Source: Vibrio europaeus
GTDB taxonomy: Bacteria > Pseudomonadota > Gammaproteobacteria > Enterobacterales > Vibrionaceae
DNA: 64,000 nucleotides
Direction of reading: 5' to 3'
Assembly (NCBI RefSeq): GCF_001695575.1
Contig: NZ_LUAX01000007.1
Location: 1,240,001-1,304,000 of the forward strand
Positions 9,787 to 18,080 of this stretch are shown here, in pieces. The stretch's first letter is position 1; each line of letters opens with the position of its first letter. The notes beneath the pieces were generated by a model. It did no database searches. It saw only the letters and a program-made list of their open reading frames with translations, and had not been told where the DNA came from. The position numbers were made by a program, and so were the translations under genes.

Positions 9787-9815
9787 ATTATTACCCACAA
9801 TGCAAATAAGATCAA
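9787..9815 (-). promoter_or_regulatory. Predicted promoter of tonB1-exbB1-exbD1-hutBCD
   Basis: On the minus strand TTGATC (9815-9810) and AATAAT (9792-9787) are 17 bases apart. The -35 lies inside the Fur-box cluster, so Fur bound there would block the promoter. Confidence 0.5.
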
Positions 9816-9837
9816 TTATCAATTGCATTATCATTAG
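9801..9837. promoter_or_regulatory. Fur box cluster between tonB1 and hutW
   Basis: Read on the minus strand, AATGATAATGCAATTGATAAT is followed by TTGATCTTATTTGCAT: a chain of GATAAT-like hexamers that fits overlapping Fur sites. It covers the -35 regions of both divergent promoters. Fur repression of hut genes is established in Vibrio; site limits here are estimated by eye. Confidence 0.75.
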
Positions 9838-9851
9838 CGCCAATTTATGAT
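9823..9851 (+). promoter_or_regulatory. Predicted promoter of hutWXZ
   Basis: TTGCAT (9823-9828), a 17-base spacer and TATGAT (9846-9851). The -35 and part of the spacer lie within the Fur-box cluster. Confidence 0.6.
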
Positions 9852-9914
9852 CGTTTCAAGTTTTTAAGAATTTAGCGTGAGGCTAGAGCTGACAAGCGCT
9901 GAGAGATTTATGAA

Positions 9915-11285
9915 ATGCTAGATATTTATAAATTTGATGAATCAATTTTGGCGGCAGATACGCCAGATCCACTTCGCTTTGCTTTTGCCAAAAAGTCCTC
10001 CCCTCATGCAGGAGGTATGGCAGCCCCTTTATTGCCTGAGCAGAAAGCTGAAGTATTAAATAGACTCTATGCCTCACAAGGGGAAAAAAATGATAAGCGT
10101 TGCTTATACATTCACATTCCTTTTTGTCGAGTTCGCTGTACCTTTTGTAACTTTTTCCAAAATGCTGCTAGCCGAAAGCTTGTTGATGACTATTTCGAAG
10201 CCTTGATGGTTGAAATTAAGCACAAAGCAGCAATGCCTTGGACGCAATCTGGAACCTTCCACGCTGTTTATATTGGTGGGGGGACGCCTACAGATCTGTC
10301 GGCGGAGCAAATCGAGCGATTAGGTAAAGCCGTTCGAGCGTATTTCCCTCTATCGACTGATTGTGAGATCACCCTAGAAGGACGAATTAACCGCTTTAGT
10401 GATGAAACATTTGAGCGCGCTTTAGAGGGTGGTTTTAATCGGTTTTCATTCGGCATCCAGAGCTTTAACACTCAGGTTAGACGCAGTGCGAAACGCCTCG
10501 ATGATCGAGATGCAGTACTAGAGCGAGTGAGCTCCTTAAGTGCGACTGACCAAGCGCCAATAATTTTAGACTTACTCTATGGTTTGCCTTACCAAACTTT
10601 AGAGGTGTTTGAGCAAGATCTGAACGACTTCATGTCAACGGGTGCTCACGGGTTAGATTTATACCAGTTAGTGGTTGGTGGTAACGCACCAATGTTAAAC
10701 CTAGTGGAGAAAGGAAAGATCCCCGCACCAGCAACGACACCTGATAAAGCATCAATGTACGGGCTAGGTTCTGCGTTTATGCAAAAACATCACATGCGAC
10801 AGCTCAGCGTTAATCATTGGGCTAGAGATAACCGTGAACGGAGCCAATACAACTCGTTAGCAAAAACCTATGCTGAGGTCTTACCGATTGGCTGCGGGGC
10901 AGGCGGCAACATCGGTGGCTACGGTATGATGAATCATCGAACACTAGAAACCTACATGACAGCAATGAAGTCTGGTGACTCATTAGTCGCGATGATGACT
11001 AAGCAGCACACGTTGGAACCGATTTTTTCTGTACTGAAATCAGGCTTCGACTGCGGTGTGTTGTCGCGTGCGGCAATGCCTAAATTCCTAGGACTATCCT
11101 CATTCGATTTCTTATTACCTTTATTCCACAACTGGCAAGAAAAAGGGCTAGTTCAAGTTGAAGGTGATTACCTCTCATTAACTTTGGCTGGGCAATTTTG
11201 GGCAGTAAGCCTCGCTCAAGCTTGTATTCAAGTACTACAGTCAACGTATCAAGAAAAAAACGCGCTCAAATCAGTCGCGATGTAA
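9915..11285 (+). CDS. hutW: Haem utilisation radical SAM protein HutW
   Basis: 456 residues, related to coproporphyrinogen III dehydrogenase HemN and to ChuW. The radical-SAM cluster motif CX3CX2C is at C71, C75 and C78 (FCRVRCTFCNFF). It is followed by VYIGGGTPTDLSAEQIERLG and the FSFGIQSFNTQVRRSAKR segment typical of HemN-like enzymes. ChuW/HutW proteins open the haem ring without oxygen using SAM (family knowledge). First gene of hutWXZ, divergent from the uptake operon and sharing its Fur region. Confidence 0.94.
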   Translation: MLDIYKFDESILAADTPDPLRFAFAKKSSPHAGGMAAPLLPEQKAEVLNRLYASQGEKNDKRCLYIHIPFCRVRCTFCNFFQNAASRKLVDDYFEALMVEIKHKAAMPWTQSGTFHAVYIGGGTPTDLSAEQIERLGKAVRAYFPLSTDCEITLEGRINRFSDETFERALEGGFNRFSFGIQSFNTQVRRSAKRLDDRDAVLERVSSLSATDQAPIILDLLYGLPYQTLEVFEQDLNDFMSTGAHGLDLYQLVVGGNAPMLNLVEKGKIPAPATTPDKASMYGLGSAFMQKHHMRQLSVNHWARDNRERSQYNSLAKTYAEVLPIGCGAGGNIGGYGMMNHRTLETYMTAMKSGDSLVAMMTKQHTLEPIFSVLKSGFDCGVLSRAAMPKFLGLSSFDFLLPLFHNWQEKGLVQVEGDYLSLTLAGQFWAVSLAQACIQVLQSTYQEKNALKSVAM

Positions 11286-11296
11286 ATGGAAAAACT

Positions 11297-11800
11297 ATGG
11301 AAGCACTAAAACAGCAGGTTGCTCAGCTTATCGAGCAAGAACCCACTCTACTACCCGCAGCCATTGCTGAGAAACTCAATGTCTCTGAGTTTGAAGCGGT
11401 AGCGGCCTTACCTGAAGAAATGATTGCTTTGGTGGATGGAGAACAAGCTCAGCATATCTTAGAGAGCTTAGTTGGATTCGGCCCTGTTACTACAATTGTT
11501 CATTCTTTTGGTTCAATCTTTGAAGTAAAAGCGCCGTTTCCTAAAGGGAAAGTTGCGCGTGGTTACTACAACTTGATGGGACGTGAAGGCGAACTACACG
11601 GCCATCTGAAGCTAGATAATGTTAAGAACATTGCTTTAGTGAGCAAACCTTTCATGGGTAGAGAAAGCCACTACTTTGGTTTCTTTTGTGAAGCGGGAAA
11701 TAACATATTTAAGATCTACTTAGGTCGTAATGAAAAGCGTGAGTTGATTGAATCGCAGGTAGCGACATTCAAACAATGGCAGCAAGAGTTTAAAAAGTAA
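11297..11800 (+). CDS. hutX: Cytosolic haem carrier HutX
   Basis: 167 residues in the HutX/ChuX family, which carries haem in the cytoplasm and hands it to HutZ. Recognisable segment: EVKAPFPKGKVARGYYNLMG, then GELHGHLKLDN and SKPFMGRESHYFGFF. The frame is open back to 11198, inside hutW, but homologues begin at MEALKQQVAQL and the ATG at 11297 lies 11 bases after the hutW stop. Between hutW and hutZ in the expected order. Confidence 0.93.
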   Translation: MEALKQQVAQLIEQEPTLLPAAIAEKLNVSEFEAVAALPEEMIALVDGEQAQHILESLVGFGPVTTIVHSFGSIFEVKAPFPKGKVARGYYNLMGREGELHGHLKLDNVKNIALVSKPFMGRESHYFGFFCEAGNNIFKIYLGRNEKRELIESQVATFKQWQQEFKK

Positions 11801-11840
11801 TTCAGAATAATAATAGTAAGAGAAAGTTAGGAGCCTCAAC

Positions 11841-12371
11841 ATGGATCAACAAGTTAAACAAGAACGCCTTCAAGGACGTCTTGAGCCTGAAATTAAAGAG
11901 TTTCGCCAAGAGCGACGTACACTGCAACTGGCGACAGTCGATGAAAATGGTCGTCCAAACGTAAGCTACGCACCATATGTGCAAAACCAAGATGGCTATT
12001 TCGTTCTTATCTCTGAAATTGCTCGTCACGCGCGTAACCTGCAGGTAAACCCGAATGTTTCGATCATGATGATTGAAGATGAAGATACCTCTAAGCAGCT
12101 ATTTGCTCGTAAGCGTCTAACGTTTGATGCAGTGGCTTCAGTAGTAGAGCGTGATACTGAGCAGTGGACTCAAGTTGTTGCACAAATGCAGGGTCGTTTC
12201 GGTGAAATCATCGAAGGTCTAAGCCAGTTGCAAGACTTCGTTCTATTCAACCTTAAAGCCGACAAAGGTCTGTTTGTAAAAGGTTTTGGCCAAGCATATC
12301 AAGTGTCAGGTGATGATTTAGTAGACTTTGTTCACCTAGAAGAAGGGCATAAAAAGGTATCAAACGCTTAA
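11841..12371 (+). CDS. hutZ: Haem-degrading/haem-binding protein HutZ
   Basis: 176 residues with the split-barrel FMN-binding-like fold. HutZ of V. cholerae degrades haem and needs His170 as haem ligand and Asp132 as its partner (established knowledge). Both are present here at the same numbers (D132 in QDFVLF, H170 in LEEGHKK). Good AGGAG ribosome binding site 8 bases before the ATG. Last gene of hutWXZ. Confidence 0.95.
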   Translation: MDQQVKQERLQGRLEPEIKEFRQERRTLQLATVDENGRPNVSYAPYVQNQDGYFVLISEIARHARNLQVNPNVSIMMIEDEDTSKQLFARKRLTFDAVASVVERDTEQWTQVVAQMQGRFGEIIEGLSQLQDFVLFNLKADKGLFVKGFGQAYQVSGDDLVDFVHLEEGHKKVSNA

Positions 12372-12412
12372 ATTTGTTTTAAGTTTAAGAGCCTAGTAAG
12401 CTAATTCTATTC

Positions 12413-12441
12413 AAAGGAGCCACATTGGCTCCTTTATTTTT
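12413..12441 (+). terminator. Terminator of hutWXZ
   Basis: Perfect 9-bp stem AAAGGAGCC / GGCTCCTTT, loop ACATT, followed by ATTTTT. It lies just before the next gene's AAGGA ribosome binding site. Confidence 0.85.
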
Positions 12442-12455
12442 GCCAAGGATTTATT

Positions 12456-12977
12456 ATGCGCCCTGTAAGTAAAGAGCATGGGGAGATCTGCTACCCGTTT
12501 ATCTATGAAGATAGCCCTGTGTGTGATTTCGAAATTGCTGCTGATGAACTGTGTAGTCGAATCGGCTTAGTACTGACCATGGAATTAGACACACTGTGCC
12601 GCGATATTTTAAGCCGCGTGCAGCCGAATGTTTATCACTTGAATGGTTCCGTTCGAGGTAAATTAGCGATTGATGAGCAGCAAGTCCAAGAACTCTATCA
12701 AGACTATAACTTGTTGAGAGATAAGCTAGATGGCGGGTTTCGAGGCTTTGTCCTTCCCGGCGGTCATCCTATTTCTGCAGAGCTGCATCTATGCCGAACT
12801 CAGGCGAAGAAAACAGTCCGCGCCTTGGTTGCGGTTGAACATTCCGGTAAAAAGTCTCCAGCGCCAATTCTATTCCGCTACGCTAACTTACTCGCTAACG
12901 TGATGTATACATTGGCTTCTTACACCAATTTGCTTCATGAAGTGGATGAAGTCGAGTTTGTTAGCCGCAGTTACTAA
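12456..12977 (+). CDS. PduO-type cobalamin adenosyltransferase-like protein, degenerate active site
   Basis: 173 residues. The C-terminal half follows the ATP:cob(I)alamin adenosyltransferase pattern: GFVLPGGHPISAELHLCRT, then YTLASYTNLLHEV; the DELCSRIGL segment near residue 29 matches the family's DELN..IG helix. However the usual RTxxRRAER motif reads RTQAKKTVR, the LNRLSD helix reads ANLLAN, and the N-terminal ATP-binding TKTGD-type segment is missing. It may bind a corrinoid or another tetrapyrrole without the usual catalysis. It stands next to the haem operon but beyond its terminator, with its own AAGGA site. Fold call fairly sure, function open. Confidence 0.7.
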   Translation: MRPVSKEHGEICYPFIYEDSPVCDFEIAADELCSRIGLVLTMELDTLCRDILSRVQPNVYHLNGSVRGKLAIDEQQVQELYQDYNLLRDKLDGGFRGFVLPGGHPISAELHLCRTQAKKTVRALVAVEHSGKKSPAPILFRYANLLANVMYTLASYTNLLHEVDEVEFVSRSY

Positions 12978-13000
12978 ACCTGCAACATAAAGATAAGAGA

Positions 13001-13019
13001 AGGGGCTACACAGGCCCCT
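13001..13019. terminator. Possible terminator hairpin between convergent genes
   Basis: Stem AGGGGC / GCCCCT with a 7-base loop. The T run is weak, so this is a tentative call for the gene ending at 12977. Confidence 0.4.
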
Positions 13020-13024
13020 CATTG

Positions 13025-13576
13025 TTAGAAGCTAGAGCCGGGTTGAGTTAGGAATTCCACCTCTTCAGGGCTACTCGCTCGCCCAAGAATGTCATTGCGA
13101 TGTGGATAACGTCCGAATCTGTCAATAATCACCTTGTGCTTTAGTTCAAACTCGTAATTGTTTTCCATTCCCGTCACGTTAAACAGCTCAATCGCTTGTT
13201 GATGGATGATCGCTGACTCGCTGTGCATAAATGGCATATAGAGAAAGCTTCTTTGCTTGGTTTCTAACTTTTGGTCAAGCCCTAATGAAATCGCTTCTTG
13301 TGCGAGGGCGAGTGCCAAAGGATCTTGGGCAAATGCCTTAGGAGTGTTGCGATAGATATTGCGAGAAAACTGGTCTAACACAATGACTTCAGCGAGTCGC
13401 CCTTTAGCAGAGTCTCTCCAAGTGAACAGTTCACTTTGTGCGGCGCTAGTAAGTAAATCTTCAAAACGAGATGTGATTATCTTATCTAGCTCTGAGCTGC
13501 TGACAAACCAGTCTTTTGGCTCTAACTCGTTAAACCAAAAATCGAGAACGTCTGTTGCATTGGGAAGTGTACTCAT
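13025..13576 (-). CDS. DUF924 family protein
   Basis: 183 residues of the DUF924 family, an all-helical TPR-like fold of unknown role found across Proteobacteria. Seen here: ATDVLDFWFNELEPKDWF at the start, RLAEVIVLDQFSRNIYRNTP near residue 60, and FLYMPFMHSESAIIHQQAI near 108, all family hallmarks. Length is typical. It follows the MocR-type regulator gene on the same strand by 16 bases and may be co-transcribed with it. Confidence 0.88.
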   Translation of the reverse strand: MSTLPNATDVLDFWFNELEPKDWFVSSSELDKIITSRFEDLLTSAAQSELFTWRDSAKGRLAEVIVLDQFSRNIYRNTPKAFAQDPLALALAQEAISLGLDQKLETKQRSFLYMPFMHSESAIIHQQAIELFNVTGMENNYEFELKHKVIIDRFGRYPHRNDILGRASSPEEVEFLTQPGSSF

Positions 13577-13592
13577 AATTCTATCCGTATAA

Positions 13593-15011
13593 TTAGGGAG
13601 TTAACTGATGATGGATAAGAGTGGCGAGCTTTTCAACCCCAAGTTTCCAATTTGGGTTCGATAAAAAGTTGGAGCAGCTAAAGCGGATGCAATGTGAGTA
13701 TTGTCCTGAGGTATCAAAAATGGTGCCGGGTAAAATGCTGATTCCTAGCGATTTTGTTTGCTGATACAAAGCACTACTATCGAAACCATTTGGTAATGCG
13801 AGCCACAATAAAAACGAACCTTGCGGCAAGATGAGTTTAAACTTACCGTTTAAACTCGGGTACTGGTTGAGGCTACTGCTTAGCTGTTGGTAAAACAGCT
13901 TAGTGTTATTTTGGTACAAGCGCTGCATGCGTTGCACGTGCTGGCGATACTTGCCAGAACCGAGGAAATCGGCCACAGCAGATTGCATTAGATTCAGGCT
14001 GCCCATGTTGTCACAGACGAGGAACTTTTCAATTTGTGCTTGGTATTGTCCTGCCAGTATCCAGCCTATACGCAAGCGAGAATCAAGCATCTTAGAAAGC
14101 GAATTCACGTAGATGACCCGATCTTGCGTATCAAGAGTCTTCAGTGGCGGGATCCCTTTATCAAATGCAAGTGCACCAAAAACATCATCCTCAATGATGG
14201 GAATAGACCCCGTTACCTCAAGTAATTTCAAACGGTTGTCTAAAGGCATTCTCGCCCCGGTCGGATTGGTAAAGTTGGGAGTGACGAGCAGTGCTTTCAC
14301 ATCCCAGTTATCTAGCGCATCTTGCAGTGATTGAGTATCGATACCAGTACGGGGACAGCTTGGAATCTCGACTACTTTCAATCCTAAGGACTCCATCAAT
14401 AGTAAGTTACCAAAGTAACAAGGTGACTCAACCGCAATGATGTCTCCTGTCTTGGTCAAAGCACGAAGCGCTAAACTGATCGCCTGTTGAGCTCCATGAG
14501 TAATGGCAATCTCATTTTTGCCTGCATTTACACCGAGATCTTGGCTTATCTTGATGAGATGTTTGAGTAACAGCTCGTTGCCCGGAGGCAGTTGATAGTG
14601 GCTTGGGGTATGGCTTTGACGTCGACTATGGCGACCTATTTCTGCATAAAGACTTTTAATCGCAGGCGTATTTATATTTGGATGAGCAGAGCCTGTCGCC
14701 AAGAGCTCCTGTTGGTGTGAGTAAGTAAGGATCTCTTTACACACCGAAAGCAAATCAACGTTGTTCGGTGCATGTAGCGACGGCGCTTGAGAGTGACGAG
14801 CAGACACGCGATAACCTGATTTAGGAACCGTATAGATCATGCCCTGTGCCTCGAGCTCTTGATAAGCACGAATGACGGTGTTTTTACTCACGGTTAATGT
14901 ATCGCTTAGTGAGCGAATCGAAGGTAGCTTATCTTCATCTGCCAACAAGCCAGTATCAATCTTCTGTCTGATGTATTGCTCAACCATCAGATACTTATTA
15001 CTCGCATTCAT
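13593..15011 (-). CDS. MocR-type PLP-dependent transcriptional regulator
   Basis: 472 residues: N-terminal GntR winged helix (about 5-70, with KLPSIRSLSDTLTVSKNTVI and the AYQELEAQGMIY helix) fused to a fold-type I aminotransferase domain. The PLP lysine is in VNSLSKMLDSRLRIGW, and the ITHGAQQAISLALRAL and EDDVFGALAFD segments fit. MocR proteins sense an amine or PLP-linked ligand and usually control a neighbouring gene. The divergent EamA exporter 99 bases away is the likely target. Start ATG at 15011 gives a typical N-terminus. Confidence 0.92.
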   Translation of the reverse strand: MNASNKYLMVEQYIRQKIDTGLLADEDKLPSIRSLSDTLTVSKNTVIRAYQELEAQGMIYTVPKSGYRVSARHSQAPSLHAPNNVDLLSVCKEILTYSHQQELLATGSAHPNINTPAIKSLYAEIGRHSRRQSHTPSHYQLPPGNELLLKHLIKISQDLGVNAGKNEIAITHGAQQAISLALRALTKTGDIIAVESPCYFGNLLLMESLGLKVVEIPSCPRTGIDTQSLQDALDNWDVKALLVTPNFTNPTGARMPLDNRLKLLEVTGSIPIIEDDVFGALAFDKGIPPLKTLDTQDRVIYVNSLSKMLDSRLRIGWILAGQYQAQIEKFLVCDNMGSLNLMQSAVADFLGSGKYRQHVQRMQRLYQNNTKLFYQQLSSSLNQYPSLNGKFKLILPQGSFLLWLALPNGFDSSALYQQTKSLGISILPGTIFDTSGQYSHCIRFSCSNFLSNPNWKLGVEKLATLIHHQLTP

Positions 15012-15110
15012 TAATCTGTACCCAATAAATAATCCAAATCTGTATCTTTAAGCTTTTTCTGTACCTGTTAAAGTAAACCTATATTAACGTTTAGATCCAG
15101 AGGAAAGTTC

Positions 15111-16025
15111 ATGTTAGTACGGCTCATCCCATTTGTGTTTGTTGTTCTTTGGGCTTCAGGCTTTGTTGGTGCAAGGTTTGGGCTTCAGTATGCCGAGCCT
15201 GCGACATTGCTTTCGTTGCGTATGGTGTTGAATGTTGCCTTGTTCGCGGTTTTGATTGCGTTCTTACGCCGCCGATTACCAACAGGTAAAGCTTTGCTGC
15301 ATTGCGCAGTGGTTGGGGTACTTATTCATGGGTTCTATCTTGGTGGAACTTACCTTGCCATTGACCTAGGTATGCCTGCAGGGTTGAGTTCACTCTTGGT
15401 CGGTCTACAGCCAATACTAACTGCGTTAATATTAGTTTCTTTCGTAGGACAGTCATTTAAAGCCTCTCAATGGATGGGATTAGCGCTTGGCTTTATCGGG
15501 ATAAGTCTAGTCTTGATGGGTAAAGTAGATTGGCAATCTGAAACGCATAAGATAGCGGCGATCATTCTTTGTTTGATCTCTTTGGTTGGTATCACTGTTG
15601 GTACTCTGTATCAGAAAAAGTTCTGCCAAGGCGTCGATATGGTGGGCAGTGCGGCGGTTCAGTATTTTGCGGCGAGCCTATTGTTTATCCCCTATGCTGC
15701 GAATTTTGAATCCATGCAGATTGATTGGAGTTTACCGTTTGTTCTTACCATGACTTGGCTAGTGGTGGTGCTGTCATGTGTTGCGATTCTGCTACTGCTT
15801 TATATGGTTGAGCATGGCGCGGCATCCAGTGTAGCTTCCGTCTTTTACCTAGTACCGCCAACAACTGCTGTCCAAGCTTGGTTGATGTTTGGTGAGTCTT
15901 TTGATGGCCTTGGTGTGCTTGGCTTTGCCTTTGCTGCTCTGGCGGTGTATTTGGTTGCCAAAGCGCCTGAGTTTAGAATTTTTAAGCGCGCAAAAGATAA
16001 ACTCGCTAACCCACACTCTTTATAG
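15111..16025 (+). CDS. DMT superfamily (EamA) transporter
   Basis: 304 residues with about ten membrane helices in two EamA repeats. Starts LIPFVFVVLWASGFVGARFG, with PAGLSSLLVGLQPILTAL in the first repeat and SVASVFYLVPPTTAVQAWLM in the second. Such proteins export amino acids or other metabolites. AGGAAAG lies before the ATG. Divergent from the MocR-type regulator, the usual pairing of regulator and exporter. Substrate unknown. Confidence 0.9.
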   Translation: MLVRLIPFVFVVLWASGFVGARFGLQYAEPATLLSLRMVLNVALFAVLIAFLRRRLPTGKALLHCAVVGVLIHGFYLGGTYLAIDLGMPAGLSSLLVGLQPILTALILVSFVGQSFKASQWMGLALGFIGISLVLMGKVDWQSETHKIAAIILCLISLVGITVGTLYQKKFCQGVDMVGSAAVQYFAASLLFIPYAANFESMQIDWSLPFVLTMTWLVVVLSCVAILLLLYMVEHGAASSVASVFYLVPPTTAVQAWLMFGESFDGLGVLGFAFAALAVYLVAKAPEFRIFKRAKDKLANPHSL

Positions 16026-16122
16026 GTATTGGCAAATTTAGCCAAAGATCTATAATCCTGCTCCTTATTGATGTTGAGCTTTTTGTGTGAAAGAAAGTAG
16101 AAAACCAGATCGAGTAGCCGCA

Positions 16123-16368
16123 ATGAAAGGCATTATTGAGCAGGTAAAAAACACCTTACCTCTTTATGCGCCAGAAACGTTTGTGTGTGGCACCAAGGGT
16201 AATTGCGTCGGTTGTCCTAAGAAGTTGTTAGAAATGGTCGACTCTGAGCTGAGCTATTGGGAGTCGGCGATAGATAGAGGTATCACTCCGCAGTTCGATG
16301 AGATTCGCCGATTTGGTAAAATGTGCTCAAGTGTTAAACGCGGATTAAGCCGAAACGGTTTAATTTAA
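16123..16368 (+). CDS. Small conserved cysteine-motif protein, function unknown
   Basis: 81 residues from the ATG at 16123, or 93 from a GTG at 16087; neither has a strong ribosome binding site. Its main feature is CGTKGNCVGCPKK near the middle (C-x5-C-x2-C), plus a Cys near the end (FGKMCSSVKRG), which could bind a metal or a small cluster. The rest is helical and basic. Not recognised as a named family. Confidence 0.65.
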   Translation: MKGIIEQVKNTLPLYAPETFVCGTKGNCVGCPKKLLEMVDSELSYWESAIDRGITPQFDEIRRFGKMCSSVKRGLSRNGLI

Positions 16369-16442
16369 TTGATTCTCCTCCTTTAGAACTGGTCATCTGT
16401 AGACTAACTTTAGTATTAGATGGCAACTAGGGGGAGAGCATT

Positions 16443-17219
16443 GTGATTCACAACATCTCTGTTTACCGTTTGCTTATGGCGCTTGCTGTTTGGTCGTTAT
16501 CTCCAAGCGTGCTGAGCAACGACAAGGATTTACGAGAAGTCTCGTTTTATACCGAGGCTTACCCGCCTGCCAATTTCCTCAAAGATGAAAAAATTACTGG
16601 CTACTCTGTGGAGATTCTGATGGAGGCGAGTGCCTTAGTCGGTGAGCCTGTCACGCTGTCGCAGATGACCCTTCAACCTTGGGCGCGTTCGTATCGTACG
16701 GTACTGACACACAAAAACTCTGTGCTTTTTTCAACAACACGCTCTGAACATCGTGAAAACTTGTTTCAATGGGTAGGGCCAATCGTCGATATCAAAATCG
16801 TTGTCCTTGCTAGGAAAGATTCAAACATTAAGATTAATGATGCGCTTGATATGGCGAATTACCGTATTGGCGTGATTCGAGACGATATCGGTGAGCAAAG
16901 CTTACTAGAACTCGGTATTCCGAGAAACTCGATGCAAGAGGCCTCTTACGTCACCGTGCTGGCCGAGCAGTTAATGAAAAAGCGTATTGATTTATTGGTT
17001 TACGCTGAGCGAGCCGCTTACTGGTGGTCAAGGCAGGCAGGTGTTGACCCAGATATGTTTGAAGCGGTTTATGTGGTTAAAGAGGGGGATGTTTACTTTG
17101 CCGTTAATCGTAATACAGACAAAGAAATCGTCGATAAGCTACAAAAGGGGCTCGAACTGCTAAAACAAAAAGATGAGTCGGGTAATAGTCGCTATCAACA
17201 AATACTCGATAAGTATTAA
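16443..17219 (+). CDS. Periplasmic solute-binding protein, family 3 (SBP_bac_3)
   Basis: 258 residues from a GTG start backed by a strong GGGGGAG site 7 bases upstream. Signal peptide about 1-25 (LLMALAVWSLSPSVLS). Mature part opens with REVSFYTEAYPPANFL and GYSVEILMEASALVGEP, then SVLFSTTRSEHRENLFQWVG, the pattern of periplasmic amino-acid-type binding proteins. No permease nearby, so like the one at 4389 it is an orphan. Ligand unknown. Confidence 0.82.
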   Translation: MIHNISVYRLLMALAVWSLSPSVLSNDKDLREVSFYTEAYPPANFLKDEKITGYSVEILMEASALVGEPVTLSQMTLQPWARSYRTVLTHKNSVLFSTTRSEHRENLFQWVGPIVDIKIVVLARKDSNIKINDALDMANYRIGVIRDDIGEQSLLELGIPRNSMQEASYVTVLAEQLMKKRIDLLVYAERAAYWWSRQAGVDPDMFEAVYVVKEGDVYFAVNRNTDKEIVDKLQKGLELLKQKDESGNSRYQQILDKY

Positions 17220-17246
17220 GGACAGCGATTCGCTGCCCTTATGCGG

Positions 17247-17795
17247 TTAGACTTTGGCTTTTTTTACAAAGTATGGGTTGTCGAACTTTTTAGGGTTTCC
17301 TAATTCAGAAACCACCAACTTGTTCCATAACTGAAGATCAAATTCACCCTTCTCAATCGAAGGGTACAGCGTTTCTGCTTCTTCAAGAGCGAAGCGGATG
17401 AACTGCTTCTTCTTAATTTGATTGTATTTACGTGCCACACGATTGTGCTTTGAAATCCATTCTTGTTTAAACGCAATCAAGCCTGGTTCTGCTTCTTCTA
17501 GTGGTAATCTCGATAAGTAAATACGCTTGTATGACACCTTACGGTCCATCATGGTGCGCATTGCAGTTTGAATGTACTTACCATGATTGGTAATCGAGAT
17601 TTCGTTGTTATCGAAAAGTTGGACACTCCAACCCGACGGAAAAAAGTTAGGCTTTCGGTACTGCTTGTTCCTAACTTCGATTGCTTGGTGCATGACAAGA
17701 TCAGAAGTGCCGTTGAACGTCTGCTGCCATTTGCCTATTCGGATCTGTACAGCCGTTGGCAATCGATAAATATTGGTGAATTTATCTTGTTCCAT
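17247..17795 (-). CDS. Hypothetical protein, basic, no recognised domain
   Basis: 182 residues, rich in Lys and Arg (for example HNRVARKYNQIKKKQ), with no signal peptide or membrane segment. A region around residues 50-80 (NFFPSGWSVQLFDNNEIS) looks like beta strands, and the C-terminal half looks helical. I do not recognise the family. A TATAAT lies only 12 bases before the ATG and no ribosome binding site is visible, so the message may be nearly leaderless. Confidence 0.65.
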   Translation of the reverse strand: MEQDKFTNIYRLPTAVQIRIGKWQQTFNGTSDLVMHQAIEVRNKQYRKPNFFPSGWSVQLFDNNEISITNHGKYIQTAMRTMMDRKVSYKRIYLSRLPLEEAEPGLIAFKQEWISKHNRVARKYNQIKKKQFIRFALEEAETLYPSIEKGEFDLQLWNKLVVSELGNPKKFDNPYFVKKAKV

Positions 17796-17807
17796 ATTAG
17801 GTACACT

Positions 17808-17813
17808 ATTATA
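17808..17813 (-). promoter_or_regulatory. -10 element very close to the start of the gene at 17795
   Basis: TATAAT on the minus strand ends 12 bases before the ATG, so transcription would start about 5 bases upstream of the start codon. The -35 is weak. Confidence 0.4.
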
Positions 17814-17835
17814 CGTCTATGAATATGAAGACGGG

Positions 17836-17862
17836 AAAAAGGCGAACACGCGGAGCGCCTTT
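17836..17862 (-). terminator. Minus-strand terminator
   Basis: Stem AAAGGCG / CGCCTTT with an 11-base loop, followed on the minus strand by TTTTT. It lies about 220 bases after the gene at 18081-18680, which it probably ends. The rest of the stretch 17863-18080 shows nothing else. Confidence 0.55.
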
Positions 17863-18080
17863 GACATTGCTTGTTTTTTATTCTGCCACAGTGTAATGAC
17901 TAGCGCGTGTGCAATCTAGTGGATTGAGTCAATTATAAGTCAGAAATGTGGCGGCTTACTTTAGCGTTAGATTATACATGATAACGACTGGCTGTGCGAT
18001 ATGTGAGCGATAACAGTTGTATCATTTCATTACGCTATACTTCTATAGCTTAAACAATACCCTATAAAGTGTATCTACTA

